Source: Allobosea sp. Root483D1
GTDB taxonomy: Bacteria > Pseudomonadota > Alphaproteobacteria > Rhizobiales > Beijerinckiaceae
Reading direction: 5' to 3'
DNA length: 64,000 nt
Assembly (NCBI RefSeq): GCF_001429505.1
Contig: NZ_LMJW01000022.1
Span: 1,095,497 to 1,159,496 of the forward strand
Made by a program: the position numbers and the translations under genes. The notes below the pieces were generated by a model. It saw only the letters and a program-made list of their open reading frames with translations. It had not been told where the DNA came from and made no database searches. Each line of letters starts with the position of its first letter. Position 1 is the first letter of the stretch. Below are positions 45,521 to 57,333 of this stretch, piece after piece.

Positions 45521-45889
45521 CTATTCCGGCGAACCGCGCTTGACGCCTTCCTTGATGAAGACGCGAAACGGCGTCGTGCCGCTGGCGCTGCCATCGGCCG
45601 AGCGCCATTGCCCCTTGCTGCAGAGCACCCCGCCTTGCGTCTCGCTCGCCTCGAACTCGATCAGGTTGTGATAGGTCGTGCCATCAGGCTCGACCGCACG
45701 GAACCGCGTTCTGCATTTGCCGCCGGCGACGACCGGATCGTAATCATGGATCATGATGCCGCCGCCACCCGTGCTCGGGAACGGGCTCGTCAGCGGAGAC
45801 CACTCTTCGAAGCGCTCCTGTGCGCCGGCATTATGGCAGGCGAGCACGGCGCAGGCGGCGATGAAGCTGAAGAATGCGGCGTCGCGCAT
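45521..45889 (-). CDS. Hypothetical exported protein
   Basis: I do not recognise this 122-residue protein. It has a signal peptide (hydrophobic residues 5-20, cut near AGA before QER), a Gly-rich patch (STGGGGIMIHDYD), and a mature domain with two cysteines (KCRTRFRA and LCSKGQW) that could pair. It is convergent with the monooxygenase-fold gene. Codon use fits the neighbourhood, so it is probably a real periplasmic protein. Confidence 0.65.
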   Translation of the reverse strand: MRDAAFFSFIAACAVLACHNAGAQERFEEWSPLTSPFPSTGGGGIMIHDYDPVVAGGKCRTRFRAVEPDGTTYHNLIEFEASETQGGVLCSKGQWRSADGSASGTTPFRVFIKEGVKRGSPE

Positions 45890-45955
45890 GGCAAAGCCTC
45901 CGAGGTCGAATACCTCGGCTACGTGGCTCTACAGCACTTGGATGCAGTCGCGCAC

Positions 45956-46060
45956 GCATCGGACCGAAAAGTGGAGTCCACTTTTCGGAAGAATCCGATG
46001 CTAAAACTACGTGATAGATCATCGTGATCGCGTCCATTCGGACGCGCGATGATCTAGCGC
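45956..46060 (-). repeat. Dispersed repeat family 2, copy A
   Basis: This 105-bp element matches 54012-54116 in reverse orientation (11 mismatches by my count). It begins GCGCTAGATCATCG and contains the stems GCGTCC/GGACGC and CCGAAAAGTGGA/TCCACTTTTCGG. Its CTAG provides the TAG stop of the Sel1-repeat gene (46054-46056). Confidence 0.88.
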
Positions 46061-47007
46061 CGCTCGGCGCGGATGTGCTGGCGCTCGACCAGCGCCAGCG
46101 CGGCCGTCCGGTCGCTCGCGCTCGCCGTGGCGAAGGCGGCATCGTAGCGCTCGACGATCCAGCCCTCGCGGGCGGTATCGGCGCCCTCGCGCGCCAGCGC
46201 CAGCCACATCAGGCCGATGATCGGATGGCGCGGTACGCCGTCGCCGCCGCGCAGCAGCATGTCGCCGAAGACGGCGCGTGCCGGGGCATGGCCCTTCTCG
46301 GCTGCGAGCTTCATCCAGCGCGCCGCCTGGCGCGCATCGCGCGAGACGCCGGTGCCGTTGAGATAGAGCCGGGCTAGATTGTACTGGCCGTCCGGGTCGC
46401 CGAAATAGGAGGCGGCGTAATGGAACATGTCGAAGGCGCGATCGGGATTGGGCTTTACATAGCTGCCCTTGATCCCGTCGAGGAAATAGCCGCCGAGCGC
46501 GACGAAGGCGGCCGAGACGATGCGCCCATCCGAGGTGCCGGGAATCTCGTCGGCGTTCTCGTCCGCGATCTTCGAGAAATACTCGAAGGCCTTGAGATCG
46601 TTGGTCGGAACACCATCGCCGCTGGCATAAACCCGGCCGAGCTTGAACTGCGCGGCGAGATGGCCCTGCGCGGCGGCATATTCGAGCGCCTTGACCGCAC
46701 CGGCCTGATCGCCGGCGGTCGAATCACGCATCCAGGCCTTCAGCGCGTCGCGGGCGCTGCTGAACGGGGCGATCGGCAAGGCGGTGTGGGCAGCAGGACC
46801 GCTCGGCGCCGGCGCAATCGCGCCGCGGCCGGGAGCGAGCGGCACCGGCGCAACACGGTTGTCCACGTCCGGCTCCGGCAGGGCGATACCGGGAATCGGG
46901 CGCGGTGGCACCGGCATGCGCTCGGCCGACCCGTCCTGCGCCCGGGCCGCCTGCTGGCAGCCCAGAGCCAGCAGGGCTCCGGCAATGATGGCCTTAGATA
47001 TCCGCAT
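46054..47007 (-). CDS. Sel1-like repeat exported protein
   Basis: The 317-residue protein has a signal peptide (cut near residue 22, ARA before QDG), a Pro/Ala-rich linker to about residue 85, and Sel1-like TPR repeats: AAAQGHLAAQFKLGRVYASGDGV, GQYNLARLYLNGTGV and EKGHAPARAVFGDMLLRG. Sel1 proteins are scaffolds for protein contacts at the envelope. ATG 47007 overlaps the end of ilvD by 14 bp, so the two are translated from one transcript. The stop codon lies within a dispersed repeat. The partner is unknown. Confidence 0.83.
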   Translation of the reverse strand: MRISKAIIAGALLALGCQQAARAQDGSAERMPVPPRPIPGIALPEPDVDNRVAPVPLAPGRGAIAPAPSGPAAHTALPIAPFSSARDALKAWMRDSTAGDQAGAVKALEYAAAQGHLAAQFKLGRVYASGDGVPTNDLKAFEYFSKIADENADEIPGTSDGRIVSAAFVALGGYFLDGIKGSYVKPNPDRAFDMFHYAASYFGDPDGQYNLARLYLNGTGVSRDARQAARWMKLAAEKGHAPARAVFGDMLLRGGDGVPRHPIIGLMWLALAREGADTAREGWIVERYDAAFATASASDRTAALALVERQHIRAERR

Positions 47008-48724
47008 AGCACTGTATCTCGGCTGCGCCTCCCGGATGGGTGACGGCGCCGCCCTTGGCGGATCCGACCGTCTGCGCATATTTCCAGAGTGCGCCCGACC
47101 GATAATCCGTCTGGCGCGGCGTCCAGGCCTTACGACGCTCCTGAAGTTCGGCATCAGAAAGGCGGACTGCGAGCTTTCCTGTGATGGCGTCGAGCTCGAT
47201 GATGTCGCCGTCGCGGATCAGGCCGATCGGCCCGCCGACAGCCGCCTCGGGGCCGACATGGCCGACGCAGAAACCGCGCGTCGCACCCGAGAATCGGCCG
47301 TCCGTGATCAGTGCGACCTTGTCGCCCATGCCCTGGCCGTAGAGTGCTGCGGTGGTCGACAGCATCTCGCGCATGCCGGGGCCGCCCTTCGGCCCCTCAT
47401 AGCGGATCACCAGCACGTCGCCGACCTGGTAGTCGCGATTGGTGACGGCCTTGAAGGCGTCTTCCTCGCAGTCGAAGCAGCGCGCCGGGCCGGTGAAGAC
47501 CAGGCTCTCGGCCGGCATGCCGGCGATCTTCACGATCGCACCTTCGGGGGCGAGATTACCCTCGAGGCCGACGACGCCACCGGTCTGCGTGATCGGCTTG
47601 TTCGCCGGGTACACGACGTCCTGCTGGTCGTTCCATTTCACGCTGGCGAGGTTCTCGGCGATGGTGCGGCCGGTCACGGTCATGCAGTCGCCGTGCAGGT
47701 AGCCGTGGTCGAGCAGCGTCTTCATCAACAGCGGGATGCCGCCGACTTCGAACATGTCCTTGGCGACGTATTTGCCGCCCGGCTTCAGGTCGGCGACATA
47801 GGGCGTCTTCTTGAAAATCTCGGCGACGGCGAAGAGGTCGAAGTCGATGCCGCACTCATGTGCGATCGCCGGCAGGTGCAGCGCCGCATTGGTCGAGCCG
47901 CCCGAGGCCGCGACGACCATCGCCGCATTCTCCAGCGCCTTGCGGGTGACGATGTCGCGCGGCCGGATGTTCTGGGCGATCAGCTCCATCACCATCTCGC
48001 CGGCGGTGTAGCAGAAGGTGTCGCGGACATCGTAAGGCGCCGGCGCGCCGCAGCTATAGGGCAGCGCCAGGCCGATCGCCTCGGCGACGGTCGCCATGGT
48101 GTTGGCGGTGAACTGGGCGCCGCAGGAGCCGGAGGACGGACAGGCGACCTCCTCGAGCTCCTTGAGGTCTTCATCCGACATCGCGCCGACCGAGTGCTTG
48201 CCGACCGCCTCGAACACATCCTGGACGGTGACCGGCTGGCCCTTGAAATTTCCGGGCAGGATCGAGCCGCCATAGATGAAGATCGACGGCACGTTGAGGC
48301 GCACCATCGCCATCATCATGCCGGGCAGAGACTTGTCGCAGCCGGCAAGGCCGACCAGCGCGTCATAGCAATGGCCGCGCATGGTGAGCTCGACCGAGTC
48401 GGCGATGACCTCGCGCGAGGCCAGCGACGACTTCATGCCCTGGTGCCCCATGGCGATGCCGTCGGTGACGGTGATCGTGCAGAACTCGCGCGGCGTGCCG
48501 GCGGCCGAGGCGACGCCCTTCTTCACGGCCTGGGCCTGGCGCATCAGGGCGATGTTGCAGGGGGCGGCCTCGTTCCAGCAAGAGGCGACGCCGACGAAGG
48601 GCTGCGCGATCTGCTTCGCGGTCATGCCCATCGCGTAATAATAGGAGCGGTGCGGAGCACGGGCCGGCCCGACGCTGACGTGGCGGCTGGGCAGTTTTGA
48701 CTTATCGAAAACGCGCGCGTCCAT
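46994..48724 (-). CDS. ilvD: Dihydroxy-acid dehydratase
   Basis: The 576-residue enzyme dehydrates 2,3-dihydroxy acids in valine, leucine and isoleucine synthesis. Iron-sulfur ligands are Cys49 (GVASCWNEAAPC), Cys129 (GLAGCDKSLPGM) and Cys201 (CPSSGSCGAQFTANT). DGRFSGATRGFCVGHV near residue 485 is the second family signature. All motifs agree with IlvD more than with sugar-acid dehydratases. It is cytoplasmic and of full length. Its 3' end overlaps the Sel1 gene. Confidence 0.94.
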   Translation of the reverse strand: MDARVFDKSKLPSRHVSVGPARAPHRSYYYAMGMTAKQIAQPFVGVASCWNEAAPCNIALMRQAQAVKKGVASAAGTPREFCTITVTDGIAMGHQGMKSSLASREVIADSVELTMRGHCYDALVGLAGCDKSLPGMMMAMVRLNVPSIFIYGGSILPGNFKGQPVTVQDVFEAVGKHSVGAMSDEDLKELEEVACPSSGSCGAQFTANTMATVAEAIGLALPYSCGAPAPYDVRDTFCYTAGEMVMELIAQNIRPRDIVTRKALENAAMVVAASGGSTNAALHLPAIAHECGIDFDLFAVAEIFKKTPYVADLKPGGKYVAKDMFEVGGIPLLMKTLLDHGYLHGDCMTVTGRTIAENLASVKWNDQQDVVYPANKPITQTGGVVGLEGNLAPEGAIVKIAGMPAESLVFTGPARCFDCEEDAFKAVTNRDYQVGDVLVIRYEGPKGGPGMREMLSTTAALYGQGMGDKVALITDGRFSGATRGFCVGHVGPEAAVGGPIGLIRDGDIIELDAITGKLAVRLSDAELQERRKAWTPRQTDYRSGALWKYAQTVGSAKGGAVTHPGGAAEIQCYADI

Positions 48725-49240
48725 TCAACTCTGTCCCGCCACCCCACCTGGCGGGCGCAAGCTGTGCCACGCCGCCGCCCGCCGGTGCAATCCATTCGCC
48801 CCGAGCAAGCCGCGAAGCATTTTCCTGCTCCGCACCCTGCCTGACGGGGCTTAATTCTTCCGTATCTCAGATAGTTACTGAAATTTGCAGCTGAGGCCGC
48901 TTTGTGGCGGCTTCGCGGCAATCATGGCAGCCTGGCCGTGCAGCACTGCAATAGCTGCCGATGTTGCGCAAATATCACGAGCTCAGGCGTCGCGGCAGCA
49001 CAGGCACCTGCCAAGCCTGCAATCCCAGCGTGCAGCAGGCAGAGTCGCCGGTTCACGATCATGGCACCGCTCGGCCGTCAGGCGCCGCATTTCCCCCAAC
49101 ACGGCGGCAGCTGGCGGAACGCCCGCCCCGCCGGCCGACGAGGCGCAGACAGTAGGCTCAATTCAAACCCTTGGAGTCGTAAGACTTTCGAGTGCATCGC
49201 CCGCCGGCGAAGCGACCTCGGGCGAAGCCCGTCAACTATT
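48725..49240. other. Intergenic region between ilvD and fbpA, no gene recognised
   Basis: Several short open frames exist, but none has convincing homology. An AT-rich patch at 48850-48885 may hold the ilvD promoter. The frame from 48885 begins like a signal peptide, then becomes Arg/Ser/Gln-rich, and may be the relic of a small exported protein. This is a guess. Confidence 0.3.
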
Positions 49241-49287
49241 CAGTTTAGAATTTGTATAATGATCATGCAGTTTAGAATTGATATAAC
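49241..49287 (+). promoter_or_regulatory. Tandem Irr/ICE-like iron boxes upstream of fbpA
   Basis: CAGTTTAGAATT occurs at 49241-49252 and at 49268-49279, 27 bp apart. Each is followed by TATAA-like bases. TTTAGAA followed by a TTCTAAA-like half is the iron-control element recognised by Irr in Rhizobiales, and here the right halves are imperfect. Position before an iron importer fits iron-dependent control. Confidence 0.6.
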
Positions 49288-49388
49288 ACATTGAAACAAA
49301 AGGGATATTTCTTGACCGACCCTGTTTCGGCCTCTACCGCTCCGTCCTGCATGGCCGATTTCAACAGCCCCGCCCGAAGGAGCGAAAC

Positions 49389-50402
49389 ATGACCATTCGA
49401 ACCGCGCTTGCCGCGACAGCCCTGGCCTCCTGCCTGCTGGCCGCCCCTGCCCTTGCGCAGAGCGTCAACCTCTACACGACGCGCGAGCCGGCTCTGCTCA
49501 ATCCGGTCATCGAGGCCTTCACCAAGGACACCGGCATCAAGGTCAACGCCGTCTTCCTCAAGGACGGTCTGCAGCAGCGCATCCAGGCCGAGGGCGCCAA
49601 CAGCCCGGCCGACGTGATGCTGGTCGTCGACGTCGGCGAGATCCAGGCAGCGGCCGATGCCGGCATCACCCAGCCGGTCAAGTCGGCGCTGGTCGACAAG
49701 ACCGTTCCCGCCGCCCTGCGCGGCGCCGGTGACAACTGGATCACGCTGACCCAGCGCGCCCGCATCGTCGTCGTCTCCAAGGACCGGGTGAAGCAGGACG
49801 CGATCACCTATGAGGATCTCGCCGACCCCAAGTGGAAGGGCAAGTTCTGCATCCGCGCCGGCCAGCACCCCTATAACAACGCCTTCTTCGCGGCCTATCT
49901 CGCCCGCAACGGCGCCGAGAAGACCGAAGCCTTCCTGAAGGCGATCAAGGCCAACACCGCCCGCAAGCCCGGTGGCGGCGACCGCGACGTCGCCCGCGAC
50001 ATCCTCTCCGGCCAGTGCGACATCGCCATCATCAACACCTACTATATCGGGCTGATGAGCAAGGCGACGAACGAGCAGAAGGGCTGGTACGACGCGATCA
50101 AGCCGTTGAAGACCACCTTCACCGGCGGCGGCACCCATGTGAACGTCTCGGCCGCAGCGATCGCCAAGAACGCGCCGAACAAGGAGAACGCCGTCAAGCT
50201 GATCGAGTACATGCTCGGCGAGAAGGCGCAGCACCTCTATGCCGACGGCAATTTCGAGTATCCGGTCAACGCCGCCGTCAAGGAAGCCGAAGCGGTCAAG
50301 CTGCTCGGCGCGCTGACGCCCGACACGACCCCGCTCGGCGACGTCGCCAAGAACCGCAAGGCCGCCTCCGAGCTCGTCGACAAGGTCGGCTTCGACAATT
50401 GA
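49389..50402 (+). CDS. fbpA: Ferric iron ABC transporter substrate-binding protein
   Basis: The 337-residue periplasmic protein has a signal peptide cut near residue 24 (ALA before QSV) and a FbpA/FutA-like fold. NLYTTREPAL opens the mature part, and NTYYIGLM holds the adjacent tyrosines that bind Fe(III). GGGTHVNVSAAAIAKNAPN is a family signature. It collects free ferric iron for the fused permease encoded next. Iron-type boxes precede the gene. The ATG at 49389 follows AAGGAGCGAAAC. Confidence 0.9.
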   Translation: MTIRTALAATALASCLLAAPALAQSVNLYTTREPALLNPVIEAFTKDTGIKVNAVFLKDGLQQRIQAEGANSPADVMLVVDVGEIQAAADAGITQPVKSALVDKTVPAALRGAGDNWITLTQRARIVVVSKDRVKQDAITYEDLADPKWKGKFCIRAGQHPYNNAFFAAYLARNGAEKTEAFLKAIKANTARKPGGGDRDVARDILSGQCDIAIINTYYIGLMSKATNEQKGWYDAIKPLKTTFTGGGTHVNVSAAAIAKNAPNKENAVKLIEYMLGEKAQHLYADGNFEYPVNAAVKEAEAVKLLGALTPDTTPLGDVAKNRKAASELVDKVGFDN

Positions 50403-52093
50403 GCTTGAACGCCTCAGCGACACATGCAGAACGGCCGCCAGCTCGCTGGCGGCCGTCGACGCGTCTGGTCTACGTCACCGCGGCCGCCGCCGCACTGGTC
50501 GCGCTGCCGGTGCTTGCGCTTGCCTTCACCGCACTGTCGCGCGAGGCGCTGGCGATCTGGCCGCATCTGGCCGCCAATGTCCTGCCGGTCGCGCTCTGGA
50601 ATACGGCGCTGCTGCTCGCCGGCATCGCCCTGTTCTGCGGCGCGGTCGGCACCGGCGCGGCCTGGCTGGTGACGCAGTACGAATTCCCAGGCCGCCGCAG
50701 CCTGGAATGGCTGCTCGTACTGCCGCTGGCGCTGCCGACCTACATCACGGCCTATGTCTACGTCGAAATCCTCGGCTTCCAGGGCCCGTTCCAGAGCGCG
50801 CTCAGGGCGCTCACCGGCTGGCGCTCGCTGCGTGACTACTGGTTCCCCGATCCGCGCAACCTGCCGGGCGCGGTCCTGATCCTCGGGCTCGTGCTCTACC
50901 CTTACGTCTATCTCAGCGTGCGCGCGCTCTTCTCGATGCAGAGCGCCGCGCTGATCGAATCCGCCCGCACCCTCGGCACGAGGCGCTGGCCGCTGTTCTG
51001 GCGCATCGGCCTGCCGATGGCCCGCCCCGCCCTCGCCGCCGGCCTTACCCTCGCTCTGCTCGAGACGCTGAACGACATCGGCGCCAGCGAGTATCTCGGC
51101 GTCCGCTCGCTGACCATCTCGGTCTACACCACCTGGATCAATCGCGGCTCGCTTGCCGGCGCCACCCAGATCGCCTGTGTCATGCTGCTCGTCGTGGTCG
51201 GACTGATGGTCGCCGAAGCGCGCACGCGCGGAGCGCGCCGCTTCGCCCTGCCAGTGAAGCGGCCCCGGCCGGTCGGTCGCATCCAGCTTTCGGGCGGCCG
51301 CGCCTGGGCAGCCTCGGTCGCCTGCGTCCTGCCGGCGCTGTTCGGCGCGGTGCTGCCGCTTTTCTACCTGCTCGGCGAATTGTGGCGCCGCGACCTCTTC
51401 GCCCAGGCCGACGCGGCGCTCTGGCGGGCACTCGCCAACACCGTCGCGATCTCGGCGCTCTCGGCCGCGCTGATCGTCGCGATCGGCCTCGGCATCGCCG
51501 CAGCGCTGCGGCTCGGGCGCGAGCGCGCCTTGCCGCTGCTCGCCCGCATCGCCTCGCTCGGCTATGCCCTGCCCGGCACGGTGCTGGCGCTGGGATTGCT
51601 GGTGCCGCTCGCCGCCTTCGACAATCTCGTCGCCGATGCGAGCCGCGCGCTCTTCGGCGCGAGCCCGGGCCTGCTGCTGCTGGGGTCGGGCGCCGCGCTG
51701 CTCATCGCCTATGTCGTGCGCTTCCTGACCATCGCCGTGAACGGGGTCGAGAGCGGCTATGCCCGCATCTCGCCGCGCATCGACGATGCGGCGCGCTCGC
51801 TCGGCGCCGACAGGCACGAGCTCCTGCACCGGCTGCACTGGCCGCTGATGCGCCCGGCCATCGCCGCCGCAGCCCTGCTCGTCTTCGTCGACTGCATGAA
51901 GGAATTGCCGGCGACACTGCTGCTGCGCCCGCTCAACTTCGACACGCTGGCGACCCTGGTCTACGGCCACGCCGCCCGCGGCGTCTTCGAGGACGGCGCC
52001 CTGGCGGCGCTGCTGATCGTCGCGATCGGCATCTATCCGGCGCTCAGGCTCGCGCGCGCCGGCGAGCAGCGGCTGGTTTCGCGCGAAAATTGA
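50399..52093 (+). CDS. fbpB: Ferric iron ABC transporter permease (two-domain, FbpB type)
   Basis: The 564-residue protein has about twelve membrane segments and two EAA loops (ESARTLGTRRWPLFWRIG and DAARSLGADRHELLHRLH), the mark of fused iron permeases. No ATG or GTG begins the conserved part. The likeliest start is TTG 50399, overlapping the fbpA stop, or TTG 50405. It forms the inner-membrane channel for Fe(III) delivered by FbpA. The ATPase (FbpC) gene is not found next to it, and an AsmA family gene follows instead. Confidence 0.87.
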   Translation: MSLNASATHAERPPARWRPSTRLVYVTAAAAALVALPVLALAFTALSREALAIWPHLAANVLPVALWNTALLLAGIALFCGAVGTGAAWLVTQYEFPGRRSLEWLLVLPLALPTYITAYVYVEILGFQGPFQSALRALTGWRSLRDYWFPDPRNLPGAVLILGLVLYPYVYLSVRALFSMQSAALIESARTLGTRRWPLFWRIGLPMARPALAAGLTLALLETLNDIGASEYLGVRSLTISVYTTWINRGSLAGATQIACVMLLVVVGLMVAEARTRGARRFALPVKRPRPVGRIQLSGGRAWAASVACVLPALFGAVLPLFYLLGELWRRDLFAQADAALWRALANTVAISALSAALIVAIGLGIAAALRLGRERALPLLARIASLGYALPGTVLALGLLVPLAAFDNLVADASRALFGASPGLLLLGSGAALLIAYVVRFLTIAVNGVESGYARISPRIDDAARSLGADRHELLHRLHWPLMRPAIAAAALLVFVDCMKELPATLLLRPLNFDTLATLVYGHAARGVFEDGALAALLIVAIGIYPALRLARAGEQRLVSREN

Positions 52094-52248
52094 GATGTTT
52101 CCCCGGTTTTACGAAGGTCCGGCCCGTGCCGAACTCGACATTCGTGAGCCGGAGGAATAAACCCTTGCCGCGCGACGACATTCCGGCCTCTCGGTCGAAT
52201 CGCTCGCGCTATCGGATTGCCTGACGACGGGGCCCCGCCGTCACGCAG

Positions 52249-54018
52249 ATGAAGGCCAAACACCCGGCCATGTCACGACGCGCACTTCTGATCGGCCTCG
52301 CCGCTGCCGCGCTGCTGCTCACGCTCGGGCTGCGGTCGTGGAATTTGGCCTTGTCGCAGGTCGAGCGCTCCGTCGTCGCCGGCATCGAGGCGCGCACCGG
52401 CCTCAAGGTGACGGGCCTGCGCCGCGCCGAGATCGCGATCCTGCCGCTGCCCCGGATCAGCCTCTCCGACGTAACCTTCGCCGACCCGCAGGGCGTGCTC
52501 TCCGGCAAGGCGGCGCGCCTGCGCGCCCGCGCCCGCCTGCTCCCGCTGATCGCTGGACAGCTCGACTTCGACCGCATCGACCTGGTCGCTCCCGAGATCG
52601 ACGTCGCAGCCGACGAGTCCGATGGTGGCTACGCCCGCTGGCTCGATCGCATCCTCGGCTATCTCGCGCGGCTCGATAGCCAGACCCGGCTGGTCCTGAG
52701 CTCCGGCAGCGTCATGATGCGCTCCGACCGCACGGTCCTGACGACGCTGCGCGACGTCAACCTGCTGATCGAGGAGCGCTCGGCCCAGGCGCCGGTCGCG
52801 CTCGCCGGCTCCTTCACCTGGCGCGGCGAGGCCACCAAGGTCGACATTCTCTGGCCGGTGGCCGGTGAGCGGGCGCGCACCGCCTTCTCGCTCGGCTCGC
52901 GCTTGATGAACCTGCGCCTCAACGGCACGCGCGCCGCTGCCCAGGGCACCACCAATGGCCAGATCGAGTTCAGCACGAAATCGCTGTCCGACGCGCTGGC
53001 CTGGATCGGCCCGCGCCCGCGTATCGCTTCCCTTATCCGGCAGGTCGAACTGACCGCGCAGGCCCAGATCAGCCAGGGCGGTATCGCGCTCGACTCGGTC
53101 GTCGCCATGGTCGACGGCGACCAGCTCGAGGGGGCGCTCAAGCTTGACGGCGCCATGCCCAACTGGGCGCTGTCCGGCACGCTCGCCGGCGCCGCGTTCG
53201 ATCTCGGGCGCCTGCTGCGGCAGGCCGAGCCGCAACCGGCTGCGGCGGGCACTGAAGCGAGCGGAACCCCGCTCGAATTCGACGGCTGGACCACCAACGA
53301 CGTCGACCTGCGGCTTTCACTCGATGCTGCCCGGATCGGCGCCACGCGCTTCGGCGACCTCGCGGCCCAGTTGCTGATCCGCAAGGGCCGCTTCGAAGCA
53401 TCGCTGCTGCGCGCGGCAGCCTATGGCGGCTCGGCTCGCGCCCGCATCCTCGCCACGCCGGTCGCGGCCGGCGCGGACGTCAAGCTGCAGCTCGGCCTCG
53501 AAAAGGTGAATCTGGCGCTGGCGGCCGACGATCTGCCGGAACTCGCCCGCCTCAGCGGCACCGCGACCGGGCAGCTCGCCTTCGAAGGCGCCGGCGGCAG
53601 CCTGGAACAGGTCGTGAGCTCGCTGACCGGACGCGCCGGCTTGACCATCCGGCAAGGCGAGTTCCGCGGCATCGCCTTCCCCGATTTGCTGCGCAAGGCC
53701 GAGAAGCCGCCGGCCTCCGCGCGCGACTGGCGCCAGGGCAAGAGCAGTTTCGAAACACTGCAGCTCACCGCCCTCGCCAATCTCGGCGTGCTCTACGTCA
53801 CCGACACGCAGATCGCCGGCTCGGGCTACAACGTCGTCCTCAACGGCACGGCCGATCTCAGCCGGCGCTGGCTCGACCTCAATGGCGCGCTCAGCTCGAC
53901 CACGACCTCGACGCGCGTGCCCTTCGAGGTCCGCGGCCCCTTCTTCGGCGCCGCCTTCACCCCCGAGATCGACGCAGCGCTCAGGACGCCGGGCCCGGCG
54001 ATCCCAGTGCTGCGCTAG
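52249..54018 (+). CDS. AsmA family protein
   Basis: The 589-residue envelope protein has an N-terminal membrane anchor (residues 8-25) and an AsmA-type periplasmic domain. Typical features are VERSVVAGIEARTGLKVTG and the LPLPRISLSDV strand near the N-terminus, and the AsmA_2-like C-terminal LNGTADLSRRWLDLNGAL. These large beta-helical proteins are thought to move lipids or to affect outer-membrane assembly. The stop TAG lies at the start of a dispersed repeat. A start at ATG 52270 would leave out seven residues. Confidence 0.83.
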   Translation: MKAKHPAMSRRALLIGLAAAALLLTLGLRSWNLALSQVERSVVAGIEARTGLKVTGLRRAEIAILPLPRISLSDVTFADPQGVLSGKAARLRARARLLPLIAGQLDFDRIDLVAPEIDVAADESDGGYARWLDRILGYLARLDSQTRLVLSSGSVMMRSDRTVLTTLRDVNLLIEERSAQAPVALAGSFTWRGEATKVDILWPVAGERARTAFSLGSRLMNLRLNGTRAAAQGTTNGQIEFSTKSLSDALAWIGPRPRIASLIRQVELTAQAQISQGGIALDSVVAMVDGDQLEGALKLDGAMPNWALSGTLAGAAFDLGRLLRQAEPQPAAAGTEASGTPLEFDGWTTNDVDLRLSLDAARIGATRFGDLAAQLLIRKGRFEASLLRAAAYGGSARARILATPVAAGADVKLQLGLEKVNLALAADDLPELARLSGTATGQLAFEGAGGSLEQVVSSLTGRAGLTIRQGEFRGIAFPDLLRKAEKPPASARDWRQGKSSFETLQLTALANLGVLYVTDTQIAGSGYNVVLNGTADLSRRWLDLNGALSSTTTSTRVPFEVRGPFFGAAFTPEIDAALRTPGPAIPVLR

Positions 54019-54116
54019 ATCATCGCGCGCCCAATCGGGCGCGATCACGATGATCTATCACATTGTTATCGCATCGGATTATTCCGAAAAGTGGATTCCA
54101 CTTTTCGGTCCGATGC
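54012..54116 (+). repeat. Dispersed repeat family 2, copy B
   Basis: This 105-bp element aligns end to end with copy A (45956-46060). The inner stem is GCGCCC/GGGCGC, where copy A has GCGTCC/GGACGC, a compensatory T-A to C-G change. The second stem is CCGAAAAGTGGA and TCCACTTTTCGG. It gives the TAG stop codon of the AsmA gene (54016-54018). Confidence 0.88.
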
Positions 54117-54127
54117 TATAGGCGCGC

Positions 54128-54234
54128 GCCATTCTCGGGCGAAGCAAAGCGCAGACCCGAGAATCCCATGACGAGAAAGCGCGCACTGGAGCCTCTTCCA
54201 GCCTGAGATGGTCGGCTCAAGGCCGACCATGACG
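54128..54234. repeat. Dispersed intergenic repeat family 1, copy 3
   Basis: About 107 bp matching copies 1 and 2, placed 11 bp after repeat family 2 copy B and between the convergent asmA-like and gyrA genes. The second stem is ATGGTCGGC/GCCGACCAT, with two compensatory base-pair swaps relative to copy 2. Confidence 0.83.
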
Positions 54235-54265
54235 TCACGGGACGGCGGGCTTCGCCGGGGGTGGC

Positions 54266-57067
<2,802 letters not shown>

Positions 57068-57333
57068 GGGAAAAAGTCCCGTTTACCGCTGGTTTTTCAA
57101 CGTTCTGGCTAGCCGATTCCGGCGCGCGAAGCCAGCGAAACGCGACTCTATTCAGAGAAAATAAAACCCTTTGATCGCAGCGGCTTGCGTCGGATTTTTG
57201 ATTCGCTTTCGCGCCCCTTCCGCAATCTCGCCATGTTTGGCGCGTGACGGAGGCAGCCGGCCGTGCCTAGATTGACCGCGCGCCGCTGAATCAGGCCTTG
57301 GCGACACGACCGGGAACAGGCCGAGGAAGAGAC

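Noticed and set aside
48885..49259. Small exported protein gene between ilvD and fbpA
   Set aside because: The frame has a signal-like start but then turns to Arg/Ser/Gln-rich shadow-like sequence. No ribosome-binding site or homology supports it.
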